Assembly (NCBI GenBank): GCA_963920665.1
Contig: OY987273.1
Coordinates: forward strand, 15,936,501-16,000,500
Direction: 5' to 3'
DNA length: 64,000 nt
Source of the DNA: Straminergon stramineum
Lineage: Eukaryota > Streptophyta > Bryopsida > Hypnales > Calliergonaceae
Part shown: piece after piece, positions 11,935 through 23,696 of the stretch
Position numbering within the stretch: position 1 is the first letter of the stretch
How the letters are laid out: the number at the start of each line of letters is the position of its first letter
Position numbers and translations under genes: made by a program
Notes under the pieces: model-generated
Told to the model about the DNA's origin: nothing
The model's database searches: none
Seen by the model: only the letters and a program-made list of their open reading frames with translations

Positions 11935-12401
11935 TAAGGTCCATCCATGTGGTTCCCCTCCAATCACCACAATCTCTAATTAGGTAGTCCGTCCACCCAC
12001 TATGGACAAACTGCCTGTTTGGCCCAGATCGTCACTATGGTCATTGCCTGAGGTGTCCGAGGATGTTGCCTCACAAAGATCCACCTTGTCGCACAATGAT
12101 CACCTTAATGGAGTGAGTTCGTCTAGGTTGTCCGTCCCAACATTGCCTTGATTGGATTTGTCCCCGCAAGCCGTCCACTATGGGTTGTTGGTGTTATTTG
12201 GATGGTTTCCGTTCGCCCTTAATCCTAGAAGCCTATAGCCATGGAGTACGTTTATCCTTGATTGTTTGCATGGGTAGTCCAAGTAGTTTGTCCGCGGAGA
12301 TGGCAAATCTAAGTCCATCGATAGTGGTTCATCCCTATTGTCAACCAAATCCGCAAGATACAAAGACGAAGTGGATCGTGTATCAATTTGCTACTATATA
12401 A
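11935..12401 (+). promoter_or_regulatory. Promoter region of transposase gene 1: motif array plus TATA box
   Basis: An array of GTCCATCC, GTCCGTCC and CCGTCCACTATGG motifs spans about 11940-12310. A TATATAAGG box lies at 12395-12403, about 204 bp before a candidate ATG at 12599. The motif type matches the array upstream of kinase-like gene 1, so the two genes may have shared control within one element. Confidence 0.45.
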
Positions 12402-12598
12402 GGTTGTCTGCGGGTTATCAAGAATACCTTTTCCTGTTGCTCCTTATTCTTTTGACCTAGTTGGAATACAACCATTGTGTTAGAACTAAGTGCAAGAAGA
12501 GCTACTTGGAAAAGCACAAGCTCTGTAAGCAGTACACACTTCTTCCACAATACGCTACATACATTCACAATACTAATCTTGTGGTTGCTTGTGTCATC

Positions 12599-15103
12599 AT
12601 GTTGAAGCTTGAAAACATAAGTACTTGTAGTGGGAGGGTCCTAAAGGAACTGGGAAGCATAGTACACTGAAGCACCGGATGGCAAAATGGCATACAAGGC
12701 TTGCGGATGCACGATAAGTTACCAAAAGGATCAATTGCTATTCCATTGGGGGTTTAAACAAAATCATAGTAGTAAAATCCTACAAGTGAGATCCTATTCA
12801 AAAGTAAGTCTAATAGTGAAAACAATTTTTTTAAATTCTGGAGGGCATGTGCCAATAGCCCCCGTGCTTGGAAGTGAACGGGAGCAAGAAGTTACATCAC
12901 CTTCAATAGTGCCACCAAATTTAGCCTTGAACGAATGACAATTCAATACCTCAATTTCAACATGAAAAGGGGGGACCAATGCAAGTGGGCAAGGCTCTTA
13001 CATACATTCCTTAGAGGCACCTAGACCAATCTTGACTCGCAATTGGCCAATGCGGGAATTATTTGTGAAGGAAGGCATGAATACACTGAAGAAGCAATTG
13101 CTAGATAAGAAGTGGACTACATTTCTTTATAAAGCCAACATACAACCCCACTTTTTTGGATGTTGTGAAATCCACGTCTAAGCCAAGAGTCCCTTATAAG
13201 CCATCGTCATATCATGCGGTGTGTACAAAGTTGTTGAAATTTGCAAGAGAGGAGGTGGCAACAATGGTAAATGAGAAGACAAAGGGTTCAATCCACAAAT
13301 ATGGAGTGACAATTTGCTCAGATGAATGGGACAATGTGACACACTGACCCTTGATGAATGTTATGTTGTTATGTACAAGTGGAGAGGTATTTCTTCAATC
13401 CATTGATGCAATGGGGGAATACAAAGACGCACCTCACGTTGCTAGCAACATGATAAAATACATTGATGCGATGGGCCCCCATAATGTTGTGAAAGTTTGC
13501 ACAAACAATGGCCCCAACATGTGTGCGGCCAAGAATTTGATAATTGATCACTTCCTGCATATGTATTTTTAGGGTTGTTTTGCTCATGCATTGGATCTTT
13601 TACTAGAAGATTGGGGTCAGGAAGATTGGGTGATGAAGATGGTGAAACGTGCAAAGAAGATAGTGAAATTCATTCGCACACACTACATGCCTTTAGCCAT
13701 TTTTTGTTGCCATTCGCCAGACTTGGCATTGAAAAATCTGAACAAGACACGATTCGCTACCATGTTTCTGATGATCGAGCAATTGGTGGAGGTTTGACAA
13801 GTAGTGGAGATGACAATCGTTGACGTAGATTAGAATAAATATGTCACCAAATTGACTAAAGCATTAACAAAGGCTACAACACTTTTTGTAAGAAGGAAAG
13901 TGCAAAGAAATGCCTTCTAGAGGACATGCCAAAACTTCATGTTCATGGTGGAGCCCGTACTATTCGCCCTCCATGAGTTCGACAATAAGCGGCCATGTGT
14001 TGGTAAAGTGTGGCTAGTCATGAAGAACGTGGAGAAGCATGTGAAGTCTTTGAGGCATCCACCATTCTCACTCCAATTTGACTATATTGCACATGCCCTA
14101 AATGCGTTTTATGCTTGTTGGGACATGTTGGCTACTGATTTACACTATGCAAGAGGTCTTTTAAACCCTTTCTTATTAGATGAAAAGTTCTTAATAGATG
14201 ACCTTGAGGTGAAAGATGCCATATTGAGAGTCCTGCAAAAACTCACGGTGGGGGCCTCTGCATATGCATTAGCATTGTCAGACTCTCAAGCCTTCCAAGA
14301 TTGTTGAGGCATATTCAATGGCCTTCCATATGTCAAGACATTGAATTTGGAGCCCCATGAATGGTGGGACCTTTTAGGTGCAAGGGCCCATACCCTTGTA
14401 CCAATTGCAAGGCGGATCTTGGCACAAGTATGTTCCGCATCGTAGTGCAAAAGCAACTGGAGCATGTACTCATTTGTCCACAGCAAAATCTACAATAGAT
14501 TGACAACAAAGCATGATAAGGAGTTGGTGAACATATACACCAATTTGAAGACTCTAAGAGATTGTGTGGGTGCAAATGCTACAAAGTGGTATATAGAGAA
14601 CGTGTTGTCTAAAGACTCTATGATAGAGCTAGAGGAGTCGAACGGTTGGGATAGGGGGTTTGTATTCTTAGACCTTGACCATGATGATTTAGACAACTCT
14701 AATGGCCCGTTTCGTAGAATTCCACGAAGAGGACCAAGATGTGAGAATTTGATCCTAAACCTTGACGTGGATAATGACCATAGTGACTATGATGAAGCCA
14801 AAGGAAGTGCTCCAAATAATCCACAAATGTCATTTGCAGTTGGAGCAAGAGGTGGTATATTTGCGCAAACCATAGAGTTGGGGAGAATGGAGAATATGGA
14901 ACAAAAGACTCATGTAGAGGAGGTGGTTTGAACAGGATATCCAAAGACAAATTGAGGAGGAGCTAGTTGAAAGGGACATTGAGATGGGGAATGAATTGAA
15001 CAAAAAAGACATAGTTGAAAGGGATGTCGAAATCATGAACAAAATAGAGACAACCCCAACAAAACAAGATCCTACTTTGAGGGAGACTCGTAGAAGAAGA
15101 TGA
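12599..15103 (+). pseudogene. hAT transposase 1, decayed
   Basis: From about 13156 to 14931 a single frame with scattered stops shows a plant hAT transposase. It has the DUF659-like core (PSSYHAVCTKLL, then TICSDEWDN with the first acidic catalytic residue), CTNNGPN in place of the usual CTDNA, the central FMVEPVLFALHEFD, and DLHYARGLLNPFLL. The C-terminal dimerisation region has EWWDLLGA followed by SNWSMYSFVHSKIYNRLT. The Asn in CTNN, replacing Asp, would abolish catalysis. An acidic tail continues and shifts frame near 14925 to end at 15103. The N-terminal zinc-finger part (12599-13150) is too damaged to read. An hAT transposase would cut and paste its element in the nucleus. Confidence 0.7.
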
Positions 15104-17735
15104 TCTTCTGGTGGCTTACTCCATGATGAATTAGGCCTCTAGGATTTGCATGTAGGCTCAACCAACCTTCCTAGATTGTTACAAGGTTTGAGTATTGTGA
15201 GCTTCCAATTCGTCACTTGGACCTCATATTTTTCTTTCCACTTTGCGTAGTTTAATAGGTAATTAGGTGTAAAAAGCCCAAAAAATAGCCTTAAGCCAAA
15301 ATAGGTTGTGATGTGCTAAATGAGGTATTTGGCCTTTTTTAGGCCTCGTTTAGGATTTTAGGTCTAGTTACCCCTTGGATGCCCTCTCACGCCCCTATCT
15401 CCTTGGGGTGCCTGAAGTGCCTTAGTAAGCAAGGGGACCTTGGGGGTGACTTCCCAAGCCTTGCAATAGGCTAAGAAGGGAAAAATGAGAGACCCCCGAG
15501 AAAACAGAGTGCAATAGCACCTTGGTTATGAAGGGTATTGTGGCATATCATACATTCTTGGAAAGCTCTAGAGAATAAGCTTCTATCCATCCAAAGAACG
15601 CATGATTTAGACTCGTAGGCTAAAAATTATGGCCATTCGAAGTTGAGGGTGTCCCGGTGGCTCCGGGACACTCAAAGCCTAGGTGGGAGGGGTTCTTAAG
15701 GAATCACTCAACCAAACATGGCATGTAGCATATCATTGGAAACTTACAAAGACAAGGAACCTAGAATGCCAAGCATTACAAGGTTCCAAGCCATGAGCCT
15801 AAAGTTATGGCCAAGAGAAGGGTTGTGGTGAAGGCGTGATGCCACTCCCGGTGAACCCGATTCTTTGGAGGGCCATAACTTTGTGAGAACTTGTCCAAAT
15901 GGGACAAGTGAGAAGTCCATCGACATCAATTCGTTGCATAGATATCCTAAATGGGCTCACATGTGGGATTTGAAGCCTTGACAATAAAGTCACGCTATTT
16001 GAAAGTTCGGGAGTTCAAACGGAGTAGGAACTTGGGGATTTCAGTTGGAAACGGGTGGTCTTCCAAAACCCAAGGGGGTTTGGGAAGTCCCTCTGATCCA
16101 CAAGGGGGGGGCACTACCGAAGACTATAGAGAGAACTATAGGAGGGGTTGGTCTCCCTCTTCACTCCCTCTTGGAGCCATGGTGAGTCCCGGTGACTCAT
16201 AGTTGGTGATGTAACTTCACCACCAGCTTCAAGGTTTCTTGGGACATTTGTGTGTGTGTCTTGGGGCACCGGTTGGTTGGAGTTCCACTCCTTGATAGGC
16301 CTTTGGTCATGTGTTCCGAGTTGTGAGTCCCGATTAGTGTTGGTGTGAAAGTAACAAATGCACAATAAGCCTAGTATGAAGTGGGGTGACAACCAAGGGC
16401 ATTTTGGACCGTGGTGAGTAGCACCACCATGAGTCCTAGCACAGTAAGATGGAAGTATCTACCCCATATCACCAAGTGACATGCCAAGTGCCACGAGTGG
16501 GGTGTATACTAGAAGTCCCGGGCACTAGGACTTAACAATGTGAATTGGAAATGGGAACTAATGCTGTGACTGTGTGGCATGTGCAATGTTAGTTAGTTGG
16601 GCCTAAGTGATACTGATATTGGAGCGTGGTGAGTCCTGAAAGTTGTGAAGGGCTCTTGAAGTTTGGTTGGAGCTATAAGGTATTACTAGGGCCATGTCAT
16701 GCCCCCTTGTACATAAGTTAGAATCACAAACAATGGAAGTTCATAGATTTGAGTGTAGTTGCCAAACTATGCCCCAACCTGCTAAATAGCATCCCCAACT
16801 AGCTAAGAATTGCACTGAGAAAAGCCTCGTGAGGTCCCTAGATAGATTCCTATTTCCCCATCCCACCGTTAAAATTGTAGAATCTAATTGTTAGTATTAT
16901 AGGAGTTACGATACCCTAACTGGATTGTAGAGAAATACACAAGTACTGAATGTGGATTTGGGGTCTAAAATGTGCTTGGGGATTAGAAGCAAAATCCATC
17001 TGCCAAGATTCCCTCATATACAAAAAATTCCTTATTTTCCATGTAATTAATGAAGGGTAGGATTTATCATCCCTGTCTTTACATGATCAAAATAAAAATA
17101 TGAGCTTGCACGGCCATTGTAGGACTTCCTAAGAGGTCCCACAAAAAATCTCGAAATTTTCTAACTTGTAGAAATATTATTTCTAGATGGTCAACTACCA
17201 AAACCCACTATGGGAAGTTTGTAGAAATTCCACGGAGGGTGGTAAAATCTCACTAAAAATTAGGTTAGGTTATTTTATGTTAATAAGGCTCTCCAAGAAG
17301 TTTTGGGATTTTTTAATAGTGGGAGGTGCTTGAACCAGAAAATTCCCTCCAAATTTAACGATATGGCGATACGGGTGAGGAATTGACTGAGGTCTCGAGA
17401 ACATACGAATTCGGAAGGAAGTCAATGAAAAGTCTTTTTTTACCCCCTTGGACCTTCCAAATCACCTTGGTCGATCACCTTGCTCTAAAAAGGCAACACC
17501 GATAAGTTAGATCTTTCACCATTTTTTAAGGAGGGATGGCGCTAGGTTTCAATGGAATTTTTGAGAAGGGAAAAGGAAGGACGATTCCCCTAGAGCAAAA
17601 ATGGCCTTCTGGAGCCAACGACACAATCCATTTGCTAATCAGAGTTAAACTTCAAAAGTTAGAAGTAGACAGTAGAAAACCATAGAAGTCAACACTCATT
17701 TAAAGCTCTAGATCTTGGAGGACTAGGATTAGGAC
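15104..17735. other. No recognisable gene; small inverted repeats
   Basis: No credible frame is seen. Two short fold-backs are present: GTGTCCCGG and its complement at 15649-15671 with a 5-base loop, and ACTTGTCC with its complement at 15889-15909. Recurrent 'ttatggcca' phrases around 15620-15880 give it the look of a retrotransposon terminal region, but no pair of long terminal repeats was found. Confidence 0.3.
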
Positions 17736-17738
17736 GTT

Positions 17739-18060
17739 TCCATGCTCACGAATGAGGTTTCTAATATATGTGAGATGGGGGCTTAGTTGTCAATATCATC
17801 GCACATGGGAAAATCCCGACACAATTCAAGGATAGTCAACATTTTACGTAGGTTCAAATCTTGTAAGAGATCTAGATTCATTTAGGGTTTCCATGCTTGG
17901 GAACAAAGTCCTTGACATGTTTGAAATGGGGACTTGGTTGTCAACACCTTTGTATGTGGGAAAACCCTAACACAATCCCAAGATTGTCAACATCTTACGT
18001 AGGGTCAAATCTTGTAGGAAATCTAAATTTTGAGAGTTTCCATCTTTGGGAATGAAGTTC
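17739..18060 (+). repeat. ~150-bp tandem repeat, 2+ copies
   Basis: GTTTCCATGCT-type unit starts occur at about 17739, 17889 and 18038. Each of the first two full units continues with a '(c)ttagttgtcaa' or '(c)ttggttgtcaa' segment and a 'caacat(t/c)ttacgtagg' segment. Confidence 0.6.
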
Positions 18061-18101
18061 CCATCTTGTAACCTTGAGGGGAGTGAAGGTGTCCATTTTT
18101 C

Positions 18102-18108
18102 TATAAAA
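18102..18108 (+). promoter_or_regulatory. TATA-like box
   Basis: CTATAAAAGGAGG lies directly after the 150-bp repeats and before a T-rich leader and the 55-bp repeats. It could be a transposon promoter, but no gene immediately downstream confirms it. Confidence 0.35.
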
Positions 18109-18348
18109 GGAGGTGCCAATCTCCTCTCAAACACCCTTATTTTACATCCTCATTTTGTATTTGGATCCGTTGGGTCAACTTTGTTGGAACTTTTCGCATT
18201 TTGTCAAAAATCTTGGGGGTGGTTGTCTTTTTTGCTTTCTTTGTTCATTTCTTGCTCTCTTTTGGTGGTCTCTTACCCTCTTGTCCTATTTTGCTAGTCT
18301 CTTCGTCTCTCTTGGTTAGTTTTGTTGTAAGTGATAGACGTCTCTTTG

Positions 18349-18672
18349 TGCCATTTGGAAAAGTTTTAGTTGGAACAAAACTCTTATAGTCTAGTTTTTG
18401 TTAGTGTCATTTGGAGAGGTTTTGGTTGGAACAAAACTCTCATAGTCTAGTTTTTGTTAGTGTCATTTGGAGAAGTTTTGGTGGGAACAAAACTCTCATA
18501 GTCTAGTTCTGTTAGTGTCATATGGAGAGGTTTTGGTGGGAACAAAACTCTCATAGTCTAATTCTGTTAGTGTCATATGGAGAGGTTTTGGTTGGAATAA
18601 AACTCTCATAGTCTAGTTCTGTCAATATCATTTGGAGAAGTTTTGGTGGGAACAAAACTCTCATAGTCCAAC
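18349..18672 (+). repeat. 55-56-bp tandem repeat, six copies
   Basis: Six consecutive units start with TGTCAT(T/A)TGGAGAGGTTTT and contain GGAACAAAACTCTCATAGTC. They differ by a few substitutions and a 1-base length change. No coding sense is seen. Confidence 0.8.
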
Positions 18673-18859
18673 TATAAACTAGTTTGTTGGTTGTGTCTCA
18701 AAATGGGGGATTAATTCCTGAATACGGCAAAGCTTTGAATTCGAGTCTTGAATAGTTAGGACACTTAGGACACGTAGAAAGATCCATTGCTTGGAGGGTA
18801 CAATGGACCGACATTAGGCACCCATTAGAATAGATTTCATCTCCAAACACAAGAATCTA

Positions 18860-19495
18860 GTTGTACTCGTATATTTGTCAAGGGTGGGCAAATATCCACT
18901 CACAAGTATGCTCCAAACTCAAGCCTCAAAAAGGCTCCCCTCTTCCGAGACCCTAAACCATGGAGCACATCAATTTGTCAGTTCACAATTGGTACCTGTA
19001 GCCCTATACCAAATATGTCTCTATGCAACCGCCCTATAGGAAAGCATGGTGCAAAACCTAGGAGTGGATGTAAGTGCTTACGGGATGAAGGTACCCCTAT
19101 CCAACGTTTTAGAAGGTGTCAACGAAAACATTAAATGCATAACGAGGCGGCTACCCAAAGATTTGTTGGAGTTGATGACAAAGTTATCATAGGAGGGCCA
19201 AGCATGGATGGAGTTGTAGACGTAGCAAGTCGACCTCCTCTAAAAACAATCTCCTCTCTTGAACCTTGTATTAGAAATAGTGGCAACTATGCATCTGATG
19301 GGAGTGCCAAGTCAACGTCAAATGAAGACGAATCCAATGATGACATTGTAGCTGAAGATGGTGAGATTCCCAAAGATAGTGATTTTAGAATGCTGCAATA
19401 AGTCCCACCACAAAGACTAGAAGTTGATCGATCAAGCATAGGAGAGCTTAATGTAGTCAGTCTTGCTCAAGTAACTAGGGGTGCAAGATGCTAAA
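18860..19495 (+). pseudogene. Decayed gene of unknown type
   Basis: A frame from about 18860 reads NLVVLVYLSRVGKYP and then more than 80 codons with one TAG. It includes LVPVALYQICLYATAL and NVLEGVNENIKCI. Past 19150 this frame fills with stops, while the +1 frame (ATG 19135 to 19401) is open for 88 codons and is Ser/Asp/Glu-rich, so a frameshift near 19140 is plausible. The segment just upstream (about 18810-18880) encodes WTDIRHPLE and SSP. The same order, QWIDVRHPLK...SSPKHKNLVVLIYLPKV, occurs on the minus strand at 23190-23330. I do not recognise the family. Confidence 0.4.
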
Positions 19496-19879
19496 AAGTT
19501 GAAGGTGGCAAGTGTGTCATCATATTTTCTTATAGAGTTATAGCCTATATATTACATCTCCATATATAGATTGTTGTCTATACATCTCTATTTTTCTATA
19601 TCTATGTATGTAATATGTCCCTTATGTAGGATCTACCATTTTATGTTGTTGACTACAATTATATGATAATATGACAAGCAAAACAATTTTTGAACATGGT
19701 AAAATCTTCTCTTGAAACGACAATTAGCTAGTTTTTTATTGTTTGTACAACCATCTTCCACTTCAAATCATCTTGTTGCCAACTAAGTGTTCAAAGTTTT
19801 AGGTTTCCATAGTAAACACAGTCATGATTCATTGGAGAAACTAATACTTGGCACAATTAGGAATGACAAAGTAGATGAC

Positions 19880-20225
19880 AACTTGGATGTCCAACAAACG
19901 ATGCGATCTACCAGGGGACGGCCTTTCCATCTAGATCGTCTAATACATAGTCATTCTAAGCAATGAACAAACTATCCATCGGTTGTTACTCAACCGAAAG
20001 GGTCCGGGTATTGAAGGCCAAATATATAGGTCCTCCAGTCGCCGAAGCTTCCATCCCTTCAACAATCCATCCATTCCAAGAATGGACCATTCGTCGCATG
20101 GACGGACCATTTGTGTAGTATACAAACTATCTATCCAATGGATGGATCATTTGCCTAGTCAACAAATTTTCTATCCAATTGACATCTATCTGTCGATTGG
20201 CCAAATAAGAGGATGGACCTAACGA
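19880..20225 (+). promoter_or_regulatory. GC-richer motif array, ATGGACCAT / TCCATCC type
   Basis: Repeated ATGGACCAT, ATGGACGGACCAT and CTATCCA(A)TGG motifs, with small internal duplications, resemble the arrays at 9500-9720 and 11940-12310. No gene follows directly. It may be an orphan promoter array or an element end. Confidence 0.35.
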
Positions 20226-20328
20226 ACTCTGTCAGCCTTTTTTACCTTGGGGTAAACTAAAATTATCATGTAATAAAAAAATTCATAATTTTTTTTCTAG
20301 CCGTCAACATTTGGTTGCGATCCGGACA

Positions 20329-20348
20329 TGTCAGGACTTGTCCTGACA
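20329..20348. repeat. Short perfect palindrome
   Basis: TGTCAGGAC, a 2-base spacer, then GTCCTGACA. It lies 80 bp before the 95-bp repeat array. Confidence 0.6.
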
Positions 20349-20426
20349 GACATTGACGGACATCCCGACATGAAATGCCAATGTCATGTCAAGATGGAAA
20401 ACCCTGTTCAAAGGGAAAAAATTCTT

Positions 20427-21110
20427 GGTTCCCAAAATGACCTTTCCTCTACCTTGAAATTGTTCTTTCGACTTGAAGTTGCCCTTGTATGTGCATGCAC
20501 CCCTCAAAGGACCTAAATTGTTGGTTCCTAAAATGACCTTTTCTGGGACCTGAAGTTGTCTCTTGGACCCAAGATTGCCTTTGTATGTATATGCACCTTT
20601 CAAAGGTTCTAAACAATTTGTTCCATAAATTACCTTTCTTTGGACTTGAGGTCATCCTAGACCCGAGGTTGCCCTTGTATGTGCATGTGCCCCTCAAAAG
20701 ACCTAAATTATTGGTTCCAAATATGACCTTACCTTGGACCCGTGGTCTCCCCAAACCCGCAATTGCCCTTGTTTGTGCATGCGTCCCTTAAAGGACCTAA
20801 ACTGTTGGTTCCAAAAATGACCTTTCCTTGGACCTGAAGTCGCCCCTTAGACTCGAGGTCTTCTCATACTCGTGGTTGCATTTGTTTGTACATGCACCCC
20901 TCAAAGGACCTAAACTATTGATTCCAAAAATGACCTTTTCTGAGACCTGAAGTTGTCTCTTGGACCTGAGGTCACCCTTGTATGTATATGCACCTTTCAA
21001 AGGTTCTAAACAATTTGTTCCATAAATGACCTTTCCTTGGACCCGAGGTCATCCTAAACCCAAGGTTGCCCTTGTATGTGCATGTTGGTTCCAAAAATGA
21101 CTTTTCTTCC
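20427..21110 (+). repeat. ~95-bp tandem repeat array containing the ACCCG(A/C)GGTYGCCC motif
   Basis: About eight units have GGTTCC(N)AAAATGACC-like starts at 20427, 20523, 20619, 20713, 20807, 20919, 21016 and 21087, so spacing is mostly 94-96 bp. Each full unit holds two copies of a motif such as ACCCGAGGTTGCCC, akin to the motif arrays inside the element at 43222-63524 and here in plus orientation. Confidence 0.7.
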
Positions 21111-21121
21111 ATATTAAATTT

Positions 21122-23160
21122 CTAAAGGTGGTAATCACTATCTCCTTTCACCTCTGCCCCACTACTGTAGACTCTTGATTGGAATCCGTCGTCATCATCT
21201 ATTAACATGTTCTCCTCATTGTCCAATGAAGGTGATTCATTTCCCCCTCCTTTTTCTTGTACTTTTCTAGTTAAAGAAGCTTTCGACTTAGGCTTGTCCT
21301 TTTTTTGCTCCCTCTTTGCTTGCAACAAAGTTTTCCCTATGCATTCTCGAAGGCAATCAACCACTTTTCCTTTTCTGAAGGGATGTACCAAAATAGGCAT
21401 ACGCTTATCAAGTAGAGGTCTTCCTACATTTACTTTCTTGTTTGGGGAGATAACAAATGGCTCCATTACTCGTTTGTTCTTAGGTTTAGAGGTTTCTTTA
21501 TCATTGTTTTTCTTGCCTGTCACCCCTCTATGGAAAATGCCTCTATTGCATTCGAGGATTGCAATTGAGGGTTAGATGGCCTAATAGAAGATTGTGGTCG
21601 ACAACCTTTTTGCTTCTTCAACATTGATGCCAATGTCTCATCTTCCTCGCTATTAGTGAATGAAGTAATGTTTAATCTTAAATTCTCTGTACGTCCTATT
21701 TTTTTCGAAATGTTGACAACCTATGGTTGACATTGAGAATTTCCTAAACCCAACAAAGTCATATCCTATTCTTAAATAAGGAGCATGGAGCTATTTGAGG
21801 ACCGTTGCATGTTGGATGTTGCAAACTTGGCATGCTTTCCTTTGTCCCTTGGTCTTTGTGGAGCAAGTTTGGGCTTCTGCATTCTATGGAATGAGAACCT
21901 ACATTGTTCCCTATAACATTTGTTTGAGAGTTTTAGGTATTTGGTTCCCAACTACTTTTGCTCCCCAATCCTCCTCCAAACTCCACGCTTGTCTTGTCTA
22001 CATTCATTTACTCCCAGTCATTTAGTTCGTCATTCTTTTCTACTTGGGCCATTGCCATGGATAGAGACTTGTCACTTCCAATCACTTTGTTTGCTTCCAA
22101 AGTTCTACAATAGGTAGTTGTAGTTCCAATAGGAGTTACTCTTTGGACATTTGTATCCTCCTCATTTATGTTTAGGACCTTATTGTTGCTCAGAAATCCA
22201 CTTCCATCTACAAATCTTGCTATGGAAGGTACACCTTTATTGTTTCCACAATGGTCATTGTTAGGTGGAAAGTCATACTCCCCTCGGTCATTGTTGCCCA
22301 CGTCATCATTGTACAAATTTCTTCTCTCAAACGATTCACCTTCAAAACTATACATGTCACCATCCATATCCTCTTCTTCATCAAAGATCAAGTCATCTCT
22401 ACTTGCTTTGTATGCATGCTCCTCATTTCCGTCAATATCAACACCTTCTTCATCTTCATCGTCTTCGCTACTCTTGTCTACTGCCTTAGACCCCTTGGGT
22501 TCTTGTAATTCTACATTTTCAAGTGGTGCATTTTAAAGGGACCACTTCTTTTCATCCTTCTCCTTTGATGTGGCCAAGACTCTTGAATTCGTGTACACAT
22601 ACACCAAATTCATGGCTCTTTTTGTTTTTAACTTGTTTTGAGATTTGTTGTGAATGAAAGAATAGTTACTTCAATTTCATTCACATGAAGATGAGGATAC
22701 CAGTTGGCCGAATATTCTCCTTGCAATTGGAGCAATTAGCTTCCCACACATGTCTTCAAAATCCTACCAAGTGTGTGCCAATAATATTTGTTCACTTGGA
22801 TCCAACATGTTGTGGAAAGGAGGCTCCCTAAGTTGAAAAGCCATGAACTCCTTCACAACATGTGCATAGTCCCCATGTTTACAAATTTGCATGAGAACAT
22901 GCTTGTATACATTGGTTGCCTCAAGATCGTCGACTAGTTTTTTATCTTCAAGTAGGTAGGGGTTTAGAAGAGCTCCTGCATAATGGAGATAGGTCTCCAC
23001 CATTTTCCATCAGACTTGGAACGCCTCTCTAAGTGGTTTGGCAAGTTTGGGGCTTAATTGAAAAGGTGCATTTTCTAAATAAGCCATATGTTTTTGTATT
23101 TTTCTCATAATATGTAAAACTTTGCCTGTACATGGCATCTACGCATTTAAATCAAGTAGG
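21122..23160 (-). pseudogene. hAT transposase 2, C-terminal half plus tail
   Basis: On the minus strand from about 23160 the order is CTGKVLHIMRKIQKHM, then ETYLHYAGALLNPYLLED, then the dimerisation region at about 22560-22760 (KLIAPIARRIFGQL, CE-stop-N-stop-SNYSFIHNK, where two TGA codons replace conserved Trp). A very acidic tail follows (22008-22520), then after a frameshift a basic tail ending in an acidic stretch at 21122. The tail of about 450 residues is long for an hAT transposase and resembles in style the tail at 61080-62216. The N-terminal catalytic part is missing. Upstream, at 23190-23330, the sequence belongs to a different family. Confidence 0.6.
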
Positions 23161-23189
23161 CCTGTGCGTAGATATTTGTGCACCTTTGG

Positions 23190-23330
23190 CAAATATATGA
23201 GCACAACTAAGTTCTTGTGTTTGGGGGGTGAACTCTCTTTTAATGGATGTCTAACGTCAATCCACTGTGCCTTGCAAGCAATGAATCTTTTCTAAGCCTC
23301 CTCAATCCTATAATTCATTGTAAACCACCA
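23190..23330 (-). pseudogene. Fragment related to the unknown gene at 18.9 kb
   Basis: The minus strand reads EEA, a stop, KRFIACKAQWIDVRHPLK, then SSPPKHKNLVVLIYLPKV. It matches the start of the decayed gene near 18810-18920 (WTDIRHPLE, NLVVLVYLSRV) and joins transposase 2 sequence at about 23160. The family is unknown. Confidence 0.4.
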
Positions 23331-23696
23331 AACTATCCTAATGTAGTGTTATTACCTTGATCCCTTGAGTGCTATGGCCTTCTAGTAAAGCTAAATCTAG
23401 GCTAAATCTACTATTGTTAGCCTATAAATCAATTCATGCCATTTTTGAAAACCTAAATTTCTTGGGAATCAAATGTTCCTACAAGGAGTTATGGCTGGAT
23501 GAAGTTTAGCCCTTGAAGAAACAACCTAAACTTCATCCATCTTTTGAGACCCTCTCGTCAACTTGGATGACTCTGATTTTTGGACTCTAATCCTATTCTA
23601 TGAACTAGTATGTAAGTTCTAAGTTTGGCGTAGATGGATGAATTTCAACCTACTTCATCTGTATTGGACCCTAAACTTCATTTACTCATAACTTTC
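23331..23696. other. No recognisable gene
   Basis: Non-coding sequence with short imperfect repeats of CTAAACTTCATC-like words. Nothing else is seen. Confidence 0.3.

Noticed and set aside
13575..13823. Alternative-frame protein overlapping transposase 1
   Set aside because: Shadow frame. The conserved hAT sequence is in the frame of 13591-13797.
18349..18672. CRISPR-like array
   Set aside because: Units are contiguous 55-bp repeats without unique spacers, in a plant nuclear context.
22168..22536. Ser/Pro-rich frames antisense to the transposase 2 tail
   Set aside because: Shadow of the acidic tail on the other strand.
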